Positions 33,705 through 42,908 of a stretch of DNA of 64,000 nucleotides are shown here, piece after piece. Each line of letters opens with the position of its first letter. The first letter of the stretch is position 1. Made by a program: the position numbers and the translations under genes. The stretch spans positions 1 through 64,000 of the forward strand of contig NZ_FTOJ01000009.1 of the NCBI RefSeq assembly GCF_900156685.1. Reading direction: 5' to 3'. The notes below the pieces were generated by a model. It searched no databases, had not been told where the DNA came from, and saw only the letters and a list, made by a program, of their open reading frames with translations. Origin of the DNA: Chryseobacterium piscicola (lineage in GTDB: Bacteria > Bacteroidota > Bacteroidia > Flavobacteriales > Weeksellaceae).

Positions 33705-34976
33705 GTGAATATTTTATTTAAAAAAGATACCTGGCAGGAAATTTATTACTCTTTGAAGAATAATAAACTCCGTACATTTCTTACCATGATTGGTGTGGGT
33801 TGGGGGATGTTTCTGTTTGTAAGTCTTTTGGGCGCTGCGAAAGGTTTGGAAAATGGTTTTGATAAACTTTTTTCTGGTTTTGCCACCAATTCTATTTTTA
33901 TGTGGGCGCAGAATACTTCAATTCCATACAACGGATTTCCGAAAGGAAGGGAGGTGAGCCTTCATCTTCCCGATATGGATTTGCTTCAGAAAAGAATTCC
34001 GCAGATTGATTATATTTCTCCACAAAACTCCAGAGGAAGTTTTGGAAATCCTGGCGAACAGATGAGCAGGAACGGAAAAACAGCAGTCTACACTTTAACA
34101 GGAGATTATCCTGTGGGAAATAAAATTTCAGAGAAAAAACTCATCTTCGGACGTTATTTGAATGATGCTGATATCACAGGAAATAAAAACGTCGTTGTGA
34201 TTGGCGAAGGAATTTACAAAAATTTTTTTGATGCTAAAAAGAAGGAAGACCCCATCGGAAAATCCATCAATATCAAAGGGCTGTTTTTTAATGTGATTGG
34301 TGTATACAAAATGGCGCAGGCAGGAGGTCCTAACAACAACGACACCACAGCATTTATCCCACTTTCTACTTTTACAAAAATTTTTAATGATGGAGACAAA
34401 GTAGATTTTTTTGCCGTGGTAAGTAAGGCTGATGCAGATTTGGCTGTGGTGGAAGATCTCGCAAAAACGGAGCTTAAAAAGAAAAACAATGTTTCACCCG
34501 AGGATACCAATGCATTTGGAAGTTTTAATCTGGGAAAAATGTTCGAAAAAGTGACCGGATTTCTTACCGGTATGCAGCTATTAACCATCATCGTGGGGAC
34601 TCTTACGATTATTGCCGGAGTCATTGCTATTTCAAATATTCTTTTGATTACCGTAACAGAGCGAACCAAAGAAATAGGAATTAGAAGAGCCTTAGGAGCA
34701 AAACCTTCTGAAGTGAGAAACCAGATTTTACTGGAAAGTGTCGTGATCACCTTAGCTTCCGGTTTACTGGGTTTTATTTTTGGGATACTGCTGCTGATGA
34801 TTATTGATATACTTACAAAAAATCAGGACAGTTTTCCTTTCTATAACCCGAGTGTTAATTATTCTGAAGTTTTTGGTGCGATGGGAATAATGATTGTTTT
34901 AGGCCTTATAATAGGCATGATCCCGGCACAGAGAGCAGTGAAAATAAAACCGATTGAGGCTTTGAGGTCAGAATAA
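33705..34976 (+). CDS. ABC transporter permease, FtsX/MacB type (second)
   Basis: 423 residues, starting with GTG. It has the same architecture as the preceding permease: N-terminal membrane segment after NNKLRTFLTMIGVGWGMFLF, periplasmic MacB-PCD region, and a C-terminal FtsX domain with LLITVTERTKEIGIRRALGA and final IPAQRAVKIKPIEALRSE. The two permeases are clearly paralogous but diverged, so the transporter is probably a heterodimer rather than the MacB homodimer. The 90-bp spacer from the first permease contains periodic ATTTGAAAAT and TAACTCATAA words. Confidence 0.93.
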   Translation: MNILFKKDTWQEIYYSLKNNKLRTFLTMIGVGWGMFLFVSLLGAAKGLENGFDKLFSGFATNSIFMWAQNTSIPYNGFPKGREVSLHLPDMDLLQKRIPQIDYISPQNSRGSFGNPGEQMSRNGKTAVYTLTGDYPVGNKISEKKLIFGRYLNDADITGNKNVVVIGEGIYKNFFDAKKKEDPIGKSINIKGLFFNVIGVYKMAQAGGPNNNDTTAFIPLSTFTKIFNDGDKVDFFAVVSKADADLAVVEDLAKTELKKKNNVSPEDTNAFGSFNLGKMFEKVTGFLTGMQLLTIIVGTLTIIAGVIAISNILLITVTERTKEIGIRRALGAKPSEVRNQILLESVVITLASGLLGFIFGILLLMIIDILTKNQDSFPFYNPSVNYSEVFGAMGIMIVLGLIIGMIPAQRAVKIKPIEALRSE

Positions 34977-35009
34977 AAATAAATTTAAGAATAAAAAAAT
35001 AAACTATAT

Positions 35010-36206
35010 ATGAAAAAGAAGTTCACTTGGAAAAAAGCCATCTATATTGTTCTTGGGCTTTTGTTTGCGGTTGCATTAATTTCGGGAATCAGCTATCTGG
35101 TAAAATCAAATTCTAAAGAAAGTGAGGCTTTTCTCACGCGGAAACCTACCGTTCAAAATATGGAAGATAAGGTAATGGCTACCGGAAAAATTATTCCAAA
35201 AGAAGAAATTGAAATAAAACCCAATATTGCCGGAATTATTGATAAAATTCTTGTAGATGAAGGCGACAGGGTAGAAGCCGGACAGTTAATTGCTACAGTA
35301 AGAATTATTCCGAATATTGCCGAGGTGAATAGTGCACAGCAGAATGTTCAGAATTCTCAGCTACAGATCAGCAATGCAAAGATGAATCTTTCTAATGCAC
35401 AGACTCAGTTTGGAATGACGGAAAAACTCTTCAAGCAGGGTGTAATTTCAAAACAGGAATATTTGACGGCTCAACAGCAGCTTTACACACAGCAACAGGC
35501 TCTCAGAAATGCGAATCAGCAACTCGTGACGGCTCAAAAATCTTTACAGATTGTGAAAACAGGTGCAATTCCTGAATTACAGGGCTTAGCAACCACGCAA
35601 ATCCGGTCTAAGGCCGCTGGTACAGTACTTGAAGTTCCTGTGAAAGTGGGAAGTCAGGTAATTGAAGCGAATTCATTTAATGCAGGAACCACAATCTGTT
35701 CGATTGCAGATTTAAATTCATTGATTTTTCAAGGGGAAATTGATGAAGCTCAGGCTGGAAAATTGAAGCAAGGAATGGATATGAAAATCGTTATCGGTGC
35801 TTTGCAGAATAAAACTTTCCCAGGAAGATTAACCATGATCGCTCCAAAAGGAAAAGATAATAACGGAACGATAAAGTTCCCGGTAGAAGGCGATGTAAAC
35901 AATCCAAATAATGAATACATCAGAGCAGGATTCTCTGCGAACGGAGAAATTGTTTTGAGTTCAAAGAAAAACGCATTGCTTTTGGATGAATCTTTAATAC
36001 AGTACGATAAGAAAAACGGAAAAGATGTACCTTTTGTTGAAGTAAAACAAAAAGACGGTTCTTTCAAAAAAGTGAATGTAAACTTAGGTGCAAGCGACGG
36101 AATTAACGTTCAGATTTTATCAGGAATAGACAAAAATGCCGAAGTGAAAGTTTGGAATCCTTCAGATAAAGATAAGGAAGAGCTGAAAGAAAAAGCGAAG
36201 AAATAA
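35010..36206 (+). CDS. periplasmic adaptor subunit (MacA-like membrane fusion protein)
   Basis: 398 residues. N-terminal membrane anchor (AIYIVLGLLFAVALISGISY), then a lipoyl/biotinyl half (ATGKIIPKEEIEIKPNIAGI, VDEGDRVEAGQLIATV). A Gln/Asn-rich coiled-coil hairpin follows (about residues 105-190), then a barrel (SKAAGTVLEVPVKVGSQVIE) and a C-terminal domain. It links the inner-membrane permeases to an outer-membrane channel, which is not encoded here. It is the last gene of the operon and is closed by a strong terminator. Confidence 0.93.
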   Translation: MKKKFTWKKAIYIVLGLLFAVALISGISYLVKSNSKESEAFLTRKPTVQNMEDKVMATGKIIPKEEIEIKPNIAGIIDKILVDEGDRVEAGQLIATVRIIPNIAEVNSAQQNVQNSQLQISNAKMNLSNAQTQFGMTEKLFKQGVISKQEYLTAQQQLYTQQQALRNANQQLVTAQKSLQIVKTGAIPELQGLATTQIRSKAAGTVLEVPVKVGSQVIEANSFNAGTTICSIADLNSLIFQGEIDEAQAGKLKQGMDMKIVIGALQNKTFPGRLTMIAPKGKDNNGTIKFPVEGDVNNPNNEYIRAGFSANGEIVLSSKKNALLLDESLIQYDKKNGKDVPFVEVKQKDGSFKKVNVNLGASDGINVQILSGIDKNAEVKVWNPSDKDKEELKEKAKK

Positions 36207-36224
36207 TATTATTCTCATAAGTAA

Positions 36225-36255
36225 AAAAAAGTCCCGAAATTTTCGGGACTTTTTT
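36225..36255. terminator. intrinsic terminator of the ABC exporter operon
   Basis: GTCCCGAAA / TTTCGGGAC stem flanked by A and T runs. It can act in both directions and also faces the convergent 97-residue gene. Confidence 0.85.
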
Positions 36256-36296
36256 GGTTTATTTGTAAAAAAACAATTTATTTTTTTTTATTAAAA

Positions 36297-36590
36297 CTAG
36301 CTTAAAAACTTAATTTCCTTGTCTTTAAATTTGTTTTTAACTACTATTTTATTCATTGTTTTCATCATCTTTCTTCTCAGTACAGCCAGTTTTCGGACGT
36401 TTTTATCTTCGCTGTAATCAAAAATATTGTCTTTAAAACTAAATGTATCGCCATCTTTAAATTCAATTTTGTTTTTCTTAAACTCTCCCAAAAGCATTAG
36501 ATTAGTCATGCTTTCAAGGATATAGTGTTCGGATGCACCAAGTGATTTCAAAGAACGCAACAATTGTTTTTTGTATTTTTTCTTTCCCAT
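36297..36590 (-). CDS. small basic hypothetical protein
   Basis: 97 residues, strongly basic (starts MGKKKYKKQLLRSLKSLG and ends KNKFKDKEIKFLS). No signal peptide or membrane segment is present and no family is recognised. The length, start and codon pattern look coding, and the frame is clean between a terminator and a long AT-rich gap. It could be a nucleic-acid-binding or ribosome-associated protein, but nothing proves that. Confidence 0.55.
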   Translation of the reverse strand: MGKKKYKKQLLRSLKSLGASEHYILESMTNLMLLGEFKKNKIEFKDGDTFSFKDNIFDYSEDKNVRKLAVLRRKMMKTMNKIVVKNKFKDKEIKFLS

Positions 36591-37104
36591 AATTCAGACT
36601 TTTTCAGTTTTTAAAATTTTACAAATATATCATTTTCAAGACAACCATTTGCCGTGTTTTACAATTCATTATTTTTCAAAATAATTATTTTAATTATTAG
36701 GCTTGCGTTAGCAGTTTCATTTTTTTTTGTACCTGAATATTTAGAATTGCCTATTTGTTTATGCATTTAAATAAAATTAGAATATAGATATCTGCTATTA
36801 CTCATCTTGTTTAATTTTTTTCAAGGTAAAACAAAGACTTTTATTAACTCACGGTTTTTTAAGATATAGAAAGGCGTAAACTTAGTTAAGAAACATAATT
36901 TTTGTGCAGTGGATTACTAATTCCGAACCATTATAAATTAAAATAAAGTTTTTTTTAAAAAAAATTAAAATTCAAAAATCCAAGAACCCAATAATCTCGT
37001 AGATTCATATAAACCGAATAGAGATTATCTTTTAAGTTTATGCATCAATTGCTTGAAATTTGCTCAGTTTTGATGTTTTAAAAAAATGATAAAAAATTAA
37101 ATTA
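36591..37104. other. 514-bp AT-rich gap with a decayed R1-type repeat
   Basis: No gene is seen. Around 36860-36915 the words GGCGTAAACTTAGTTAAGAA and GTGGATTAC resemble the 3' half of repeats 1741-1930 and 15080-15276. The rest is A/T runs. The promoter of the downstream msrAB gene could not be identified with an exact consensus. Confidence 0.4.
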
Positions 37105-38220
37105 ATGTTCAATAAAAATAAAATGAAAAACATATTGGTTTTAGTGGCTTTTGTTTTGGGGATTACAGCTTTCGCCAATTCATGTGAAAAGTCTGTAAAG
37201 CCTCAGAAAAGCTTCACAGAAAAAGAGAACAACGGAAAAATTGAGAATAAAAATCTGAAGGAGGTTTATTTTGCCGGAGGATGTTTTTGGGGAACAGAGC
37301 ATTTCTTTCAGCAAATTCGAGGGGTCGTGGAAACAGAAGTTGGTTACGCCAACGGAAATAAGAAAAACCCAACCTATGAAGAAGTAATTAGTCATACAAC
37401 AGGTTTTGCTGAAACGGTAAAAGTAAAATACGATCCTCAACAAGTAGAATTAAAATTACTTATAGATCTTTATTTTAAAACAATTGATCCCACAAGCAAA
37501 GATCAGCAGGGTAATGACAGAGGAAATCAGTACCGTACAGGGATTTATTCCACAGATAAAGAAACCGCAGCAATTATAAAATCTGAGGTAGAAAATCTGG
37601 CTAAAAATTACAGCAAACCTGTTGTGGTAGAAACTATTCCTCTGAAAAATTTTTACAGTGCAGAAACTTATCATCAAGATTATTTAGAGAAAAACCCTGG
37701 AGGATACTGTCACATAGAACCGGGATTGTTTGAAATGGCAAAAAATGCAAACCCGCTTCCGGCAAAATCAGTAAAATATCAGAAACAAGATAAAAGTGTT
37801 TTGAAAGAGAAGCTGACTTCTGAACAATACAGAGTGACCCAGGAAAACGGTACAGAAATGCCTTTTGAAAATGAATATTGGGACGAAACAAGAGAAGGGA
37901 TTTATGTAGATATCACTACTGGTGAACCTCTTTTTATCTCAACAGATAAATTTGAATCTGGTTGTGGGTGGCCAAGTTTTTCTAAGCCAATAACAAAAAA
38001 AATTATCGATGAAAAACTAGATCGTTCTGCAGGAATGGACAGGATTGAAGTAAGAAGTAAAACAGGAAATGCTCATTTGGGACATGTTTTTGATGATGGC
38101 CCCAAAGATAAAGGAGGATTAAGATATTGTATCAATTCAGCGTCGCTGAAATTCGTTCCCAAAGCGGAAATGAAAGATAAAGGCTATGGAGATTATATTT
38201 CTCTACTAAATAAACAATAA
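37105..38220 (+). CDS. msrAB: bifunctional methionine sulfoxide reductase MsrA-MsrB
   Basis: A 371-residue fusion. The N-terminus has a signal/lipoprotein-like segment ending FANSCEK (Cys at residue 27), so the enzyme is probably exported and lipid-anchored. The MsrA domain has the catalytic Cys60 in [13 protein letters not shown]. The MsrB domain has [14 protein letters not shown] and the catalytic Cys342 in [11 protein letters not shown]. The two CxxC zinc sites found in many MsrB proteins are absent. It repairs both S- and R-methionine sulfoxide in envelope proteins. A second ATG at 37123 is an alternative start. A terminator follows the stop. Confidence 0.93.
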   Translation: MFNKNKMKNILVLVAFVLGITAFANSCEKSVKPQKSFTEKENNGKIENKNLKEVYFAGGCFWGTEHFFQQIRGVVETEVGYANGNKKNPTYEEVISHTTGFAETVKVKYDPQQVELKLLIDLYFKTIDPTSKDQQGNDRGNQYRTGIYSTDKETAAIIKSEVENLAKNYSKPVVVETIPLKNFYSAETYHQDYLEKNPGGYCHIEPGLFEMAKNANPLPAKSVKYQKQDKSVLKEKLTSEQYRVTQENGTEMPFENEYWDETREGIYVDITTGEPLFISTDKFESGCGWPSFSKPITKKIIDEKLDRSAGMDRIEVRSKTGNAHLGHVFDDGPKDKGGLRYCINSASLKFVPKAEMKDKGYGDYISLLNKQ

Positions 38221-38252
38221 GAAGGTTTTTTTATAGTTTTAAGTGTTTGGGT

Positions 38253-38277
38253 AGACCGCCGAGAGGCGGTCTTTTTT
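38253..38277. terminator. bidirectional terminator between msrAB and the L,D-transpeptidase gene
   Basis: GACCGCC-GAGA-GGCGGTC followed by T6. The two convergent genes end on either side. Confidence 0.85.
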
Positions 38278-38935
38278 ATTTGTAAATCCACATTAAAACA
38301 GGTTTTGAAGAGTTTTTGAGCAACGGGTCAATTTTTAAAAATGAATTGTTGGAAACCGTAGGGCAACCCCAACCTTCGGGCGATCCTTTTGGGTAAATCT
38401 CATCATCACTCATTCTCTCCCAAGAGTGAAAAACAATTACTCTTTTTAGGGCATTGTTATTGGTGTTTTCAAGACCATGCATCAGATATTTTGTTTTTAC
38501 GCCCCATTCGCTGCTTCCGCGTTTGCCGATTCTATATTTTCCGAGTGATGATAGATGGCTTCCGTCTAAATTACTGAATTTCGCACCCTGCTTAGAGTCA
38601 TCTGCACTCCAGCTATTCGTTCCACAGCCATGACCAACCAAATATTCCTGAATGATTTTTTTATTTTTATAACTGTAAACAAAAAAACGCTTAACCCCAG
38701 AGTGCAAACTCATATCAATTAAAATAACAAAATCTGTATTGAAATTATTTTTCTTACAAAATTTCAAAGCTTCTTGTGCTTTCTGAGTTGTTTTTACTAA
38801 ATCTGATTTTGGTTTTTCAATACCAATTTCCTGATTTTGATGGTAGATAGTAACTTTTTCTCGAGATTTTGAGCACGAAATATGGATGGTAATACTTGAA
38901 AATAGGATTATATAATTAATGAATTTTGTTTTCAA
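38276..38935 (-). CDS. murein L,D-transpeptidase catalytic domain family lipoprotein
   Basis: 219 residues, starting at TTG. The lipoprotein signal ends at Cys21 (ITIHISCSKS). The domain shows FVILIDMSLHSGVKRFFVYS, VGHGCGTNSWS, then GLENTNNNALKRVIVFHSWE and the catalytic motif GWGCPTVS with Cys191. This matches the YkuD-related family annotated as murein L,D-transpeptidase catalytic domain. It would act on peptidoglycan from the outer or inner membrane leaflet. No exact promoter box was found. Confidence 0.85.
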   Translation of the reverse strand: MKTKFINYIILFSSITIHISCSKSREKVTIYHQNQEIGIEKPKSDLVKTTQKAQEALKFCKKNNFNTDFVILIDMSLHSGVKRFFVYSYKNKKIIQEYLVGHGCGTNSWSADDSKQGAKFSNLDGSHLSSLGKYRIGKRGSSEWGVKTKYLMHGLENTNNNALKRVIVFHSWERMSDDEIYPKGSPEGWGCPTVSNNSFLKIDPLLKNSSKPVLMWIYK

Positions 38936-38965
38936 CCGGATTTAATTTTATATAAAAGTATAAAA

Positions 38966-39008
38966 AAAACAAAAGTGATTCTTTTTATAAATCACTTTTG
39001 TTTTTTTA
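38966..39008. terminator. bidirectional terminator downstream of the ABC-2 permease
   Basis: ACAAAAGTGATT / AATCACTTTTGT stem (12 bp) with T runs on both sides. Confidence 0.8.
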
Positions 39009-39043
39009 TCAGTTCCGAATTTAAATTTCAGATTAAAATCTAT

Positions 39044-39892
39044 CTACCAGTCTCTTTTCTTTAAAATCAAGTAAGATCCAGCGGTAAAGATTATACACCA
39101 GACAATGCATGTAATAACACTTTCTGTTGGGTAATGAAATTGATATTTATAGCCCATTCCCTCTGCAATACGCATTCTTATAAATGGTGAAGGGATAAGA
39201 TTAGACATGCTTTCCAATGGGAAAAGATTAGAAATATAAAAGTCATTTTGTGCCGCTTCAAGCTTTTCTTTAATGTTTAAATCTTTTATATGAATATATT
39301 TTTCAAGTGGTGTAATGATACTTTCGGCAACCCAATAAAAGAATAAAAAGAGCAGTACAAAAATAGATTTTCTAAACAACACAGAAAGAAATAGTAAAAA
39401 TGTGAAAAATGTGAAAAGTTTCAGAAAATAATGACCTATAAAAAACATTTCCTTAAAAATCAACTCAGAATCTGTCACTTTTGAATAGGTTTTACCAAGC
39501 CAAAACGTGATCAGAAAAATTATAATAGTCGAGATTAAAGTAAATATAAATGTTGTCAAAAGTTTTGAAGCAATAAACTCTTTTCTGCTCAGTCCGTCAA
39601 TTGTATTTTGCTTAAACATTCTATTGCTAAACTCTTGGCAGATGGAAAATACAATAATTAAACCTAAAAATATTTTAAGAAAAGCAACAAAATAAGTTGT
39701 AAAATGCCATATTGCTGGGAAGTCATACATTCCTTGTTCTTTAAGGTTGAGTTTCATACCATCCCAAAGATTAAGATCTACCAGCCCTATGAATAGTAAA
39801 CCGACCAAAATAGCAAAATACATTATACTGAAAACCTTAAACGGCATGTAGTTCAGGTTTTTATAAAATTCAAGTTTTAATAGTCTTATCAT
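39044..39892 (-). CDS. ABC-2 type transporter permease
   Basis: 282 residues with about six membrane segments, including MYFAILVGLLFIGLVDLNLW, FLKIFLGLIIVFSICQEFSN, LLTTFIFTLISTIIIFLITF and VITCIVWCIIFTAGSYLILK. It starts 2 bp after the ATPase stop codon, so the pair is translationally linked. No drug or lantibiotic cluster is nearby; the substrate is unknown. Confidence 0.85.
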   Translation of the reverse strand: MIRLLKLEFYKNLNYMPFKVFSIMYFAILVGLLFIGLVDLNLWDGMKLNLKEQGMYDFPAIWHFTTYFVAFLKIFLGLIIVFSICQEFSNRMFKQNTIDGLSRKEFIASKLLTTFIFTLISTIIIFLITFWLGKTYSKVTDSELIFKEMFFIGHYFLKLFTFFTFLLFLSVLFRKSIFVLLFLFFYWVAESIITPLEKYIHIKDLNIKEKLEAAQNDFYISNLFPLESMSNLIPSPFIRMRIAEGMGYKYQFHYPTESVITCIVWCIIFTAGSYLILKKRDW

Positions 39893-39894
39893 GA

Positions 39895-40797
39895 TTATTT
39901 TGTGTTTTTTACAAGTTCAAGGAATTGAGTTTCAAGAGAAAGTTTTTTCTTGCTAAGGTGAGATAGGTAAATGCCTTTCTCGGCAAGATTTTGATTGAGC
40001 ATTGATGCTGAAACCGAGGCGTCATCACGCAGATGGGCTTTTATAAAATCACCTTCTATTTGTACTGTACTGAACCAATCCAGAGCTTTAAGTGTCTGCA
40101 AAAGTGCGGTATTGTTATCCGCTTTCAACTCAAAGAAGCCTTTGCTGCTGGTCATTTCGTCTACTCTTCCACTATAGATGGCTGTTCCTTCTTTCAAAAC
40201 AATTACATGGCTGCAGATTTTTTCTATTTCATCTAAAAGATGACTTGCAATAATGATGGTGATGCCTTGTGTAGCAATACTTGAAATAATTTCTCTGATT
40301 TGGATGATGCCTTCAGGATCCAGTCCGTTCGTGGGCTCATCAAGAATCAATACTTCAGGATTATTGAGTAGTGAAGACGCAATAGAAAGACGTTGTTTCA
40401 TGCCTAAAGAAAATGTTTTGAAAACATCTTTTTTTCTTTCCAGAAGTCCTACAGTCTGTAAAACTTCATCAATTCTGCTGTATGGAGTTCCTTTAATTTC
40501 AGCAACGATTTTAAGGTTTTTTTCGGCACTCAGGTAAGGGTAAAAATTCGGCTGCTCAATGATGGCGCCAATTCTTTTCAATGTTTCGGGATCTGTACCT
40601 TTTTCCCCAAACCAATACCATTCTCCAGAAGTAGGATTGATGGTGGAAAGTAGCATTCCAAAAGTGGTAGATTTTCCGCTTCCGTTGGGACCAAGAAGTC
40701 CGTAGACGTTTCCTTTTTCCACATCAAAAGAAATCCCGTTCACCACGACTCTTTTGAATTTTTTTGTCAGATTTTTTACTGATAAAATTTTTTCCAT
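39895..40797 (-). CDS. ABC transporter ATP-binding protein (drug/lantibiotic-type)
   Basis: 300 residues from the ATG at 40797. The frame is open to 40839, but that extension (MCLFLLFKHKAKIN) is not family-like. Walker A is GPNGSGKST, the signature FSLGMKQRLSIASSL, Walker B VLILDEPTNGLDPEG and the switch His in IIIASHLLDE. The C-terminal 80 residues form the extra domain common in BcrA-like ATPases. It powers the ABC-2 permease directly downstream. Confidence 0.93.
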   Translation of the reverse strand: MEKILSVKNLTKKFKRVVVNGISFDVEKGNVYGLLGPNGSGKSTTFGMLLSTINPTSGEWYWFGEKGTDPETLKRIGAIIEQPNFYPYLSAEKNLKIVAEIKGTPYSRIDEVLQTVGLLERKKDVFKTFSLGMKQRLSIASSLLNNPEVLILDEPTNGLDPEGIIQIREIISSIATQGITIIIASHLLDEIEKICSHVIVLKEGTAIYSGRVDEMTSSKGFFELKADNNTALLQTLKALDWFSTVQIEGDFIKAHLRDDASVSASMLNQNLAEKGIYLSHLSKKKLSLETQFLELVKNTK

Positions 40798-40989
40798 ATT
40801 TATTTTTGCTTTATGTTTAAATAGTAGGAAAAGGCACACGATTGTTACAACGTTGATGCATTGTTTTTTTTGTTTGCCTAATGAATGGGAGGACGAGCGA
40901 TAAATGGGCGAGGCAGCAAAACAGATTTCTGCTTTCTAAATATCAAATTTCAAACCTTAAATTTTGAAGCTTGCTTATGCGAAATTTAG

Positions 40990-40997
40990 TATATTTG
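40990..40997 (+). promoter_or_regulatory. -7 box TATATTTG, probable leaderless start
   Basis: The box ends 3 bp before the ATG at 41001, with TTTG at 40963-40966 as a possible -33 element (spacing 23, slightly long). The transcript would start at the codon, which also excludes the upstream in-frame ATG at 40971. Confidence 0.5.
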
Positions 40998-41000
40998 AAT

Positions 41001-42344
41001 ATGAAGCTTACAGAACTTGCCCACGAACTTAATATATCTCCGGAAGCAATAAAAAGGTTTATTCAGGATTTTGATCTTGATTTAGAGGAGTGTATTTTTA
41101 CCAACTTTGATGTTAAAAAAGATTTCGAGAAATTTGCCCGTGAAAATTCAGATTTCCTACGTCAGTATGAAAAAGATCTTGATGAAAACAAATCTGCACA
41201 GCAAATCGCAGAAATCATAAAACAACCTCAGGAGAATGTAGAAAAAGTAATCCAAGAATCACGGGATAATATATTTGATAATGGTTTTTTCCGCTCGTCG
41301 GTTTCTAGTTTTGGGATTGATCAAAAGTTGGGTGGAAATTATCAATTTGTGTACAATTATTTTGGAAGTAAAACGAGCCTTCAAAAAAGAGACTTTATAG
41401 GTTATCGTGATTTGTTTTTTTATATTTCAGGAGTTTTAGAGCCTTTTTTGAATCCGCAGCAAATCAAAGACTGGGGAATTCATAAACCTGCAGGAATTAT
41501 TCTATATGGACCTCCGGGAAGTGGGAAGATTTTCTGGGCAAGCAAAATTGCGCAAATCATTGCCTATCAATTTAAAGAAGTCAAAAAACATTATCTCTCT
41601 ACTTCATTTGTAGATGGTAAAAAAACCAGTTTTAATGATTTTCTGCTTACAATGCTCAATAATGAAAAGGTTTTATTGTTTCTAGAAGATTTTGACGAGA
41701 TTATGACGGAGCGAAATCCAGAAAAGAGCGTTGCCACTTGTGATCTCGAAACGCAAGACGTTATTCTTCATCATATCAGCAGATTTACTTCTGAAAACCT
41801 TTTGATGATTGGCTCTGCTAATTCTGTTTCTGAAATTGATGAAGAAATTCTTGCTCCGGGAAGATTTGATGTTTTAATTCCTGTTTTTCCTCCCAATGCA
41901 GCCGAGAGAGCAGAGATTATTTTATTTTCTATGATCAAAGGTCTTGAAGAAGATTCTTTACTTTATAAAATTCTTAAACACAATAAAGCCGATAAAATCC
42001 CTTTTTGGGATACGGTTTCTGCAAGGATGAAAACCTTTAGTAATACGATGGTTATAGATTTTAGCCAAAGTTTGAAAAAAAGAATTAAAAATCTCTACCA
42101 AAAAACCCGAAACGAAAAATTAATTATTGATCAGAATCTTATTATTGCTGCGCTTCGTGAAGCAGCAGCAAAGTTAACTCCGGAATATCTTGATCAAGTA
42201 GCTCGGTTTCTGGATGATGCTGTTATTAATAATCTTGAAGATTTTCAGCTTAGAATTAAAGATTTGAAAGTAGAACTTGATTCTTATAAAGCTATAGATG
42301 AACCAAGACGTGCAATAGGTTTTCAGCACAATGAGGGAGAATAA
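41001..42344 (+). CDS. AAA family ATPase-like protein with degenerate nucleotide site
   Basis: 447 residues. The N-terminus MKLTELAHELNISPEAIKRF resembles the IF2-type N-terminal helical domain. A linker (about 50-130) and an AAA domain (about 155-330) follow. Walker A is GPPGSGKI (170-177), with Ile where Thr/Ser should coordinate magnesium. Walker B is VLLFLEDFDE, with the DE pair reversed to ED (229-230). Sensor-1 Asn (GSANS, N274) and the GRFD arginine (R288) are present. It therefore looks able to fold and perhaps bind nucleotide but may hydrolyse it poorly. C-terminal helices (IIAALREAAAKLTPEYLDQV) follow. It stands alone; no partner is encoded nearby. Confidence 0.75.
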   Translation: MKLTELAHELNISPEAIKRFIQDFDLDLEECIFTNFDVKKDFEKFARENSDFLRQYEKDLDENKSAQQIAEIIKQPQENVEKVIQESRDNIFDNGFFRSSVSSFGIDQKLGGNYQFVYNYFGSKTSLQKRDFIGYRDLFFYISGVLEPFLNPQQIKDWGIHKPAGIILYGPPGSGKIFWASKIAQIIAYQFKEVKKHYLSTSFVDGKKTSFNDFLLTMLNNEKVLLFLEDFDEIMTERNPEKSVATCDLETQDVILHHISRFTSENLLMIGSANSVSEIDEEILAPGRFDVLIPVFPPNAAERAEIILFSMIKGLEEDSLLYKILKHNKADKIPFWDTVSARMKTFSNTMVIDFSQSLKKRIKNLYQKTRNEKLIIDQNLIIAALREAAAKLTPEYLDQVARFLDDAVINNLEDFQLRIKDLKVELDSYKAIDEPRRAIGFQHNEGE

Positions 42345-42908
42345 AATAAAGAATTTTTTTAAAATAAAGATTTCAGAATTAAGTTTTTGAATCTGGTTTT
42401 CCTAAAGATCCCATGGTTTTTGATGGTTCATTTTTGTTGCCTGAATTTCTTTATAGTAAAAAGACTTTGTTACAAATTCCTTGTTTTGGCAGCTATTAAA
42501 ATTATACCTATCTAAAAAAGATGATTTATTAATCATCTTTTTTTTTGTCTTATTTGTGATGAACTTATGGTATGAAACAAATCATTTACTTGATGATTTT
42601 TAAATTTTAATTATTATTTTATTTGTTATAAAAATGATTTTTTTTTAATAAAAATGCACTTAATTAAGCTTTAGAGTATTAAATGAGTATCTTTTATGTT
42701 TTTTACTTTGCTTTTTTACATTAAATTTGTTTGTCTACTATATCTTTTTTTAGTGAATACTTTTTTTTAACGGGATGTATTTATTGACTATTTATTATCT
42801 ATCAAAATTTAATATTTATAATATATAAATTAGATAAAGTCTTTAAAAATATACATTTTCGTAATCGTAGAATTAGCAAAAATAAAAATGAATCTAAATA
42901 TTGTAACT
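42345..42908. other. AT-rich gap containing the AAA-gene terminator
   Basis: A terminator AAAGATGAT-TTATTA-ATCATCTTT with flanking A and T runs lies at 42514-42548. The remaining ~350 bp upstream of the T9SS-cargo gene is over 80% A+T by eye and shows no gene and no exact TAnnTTTG box near the start. Confidence 0.55.
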
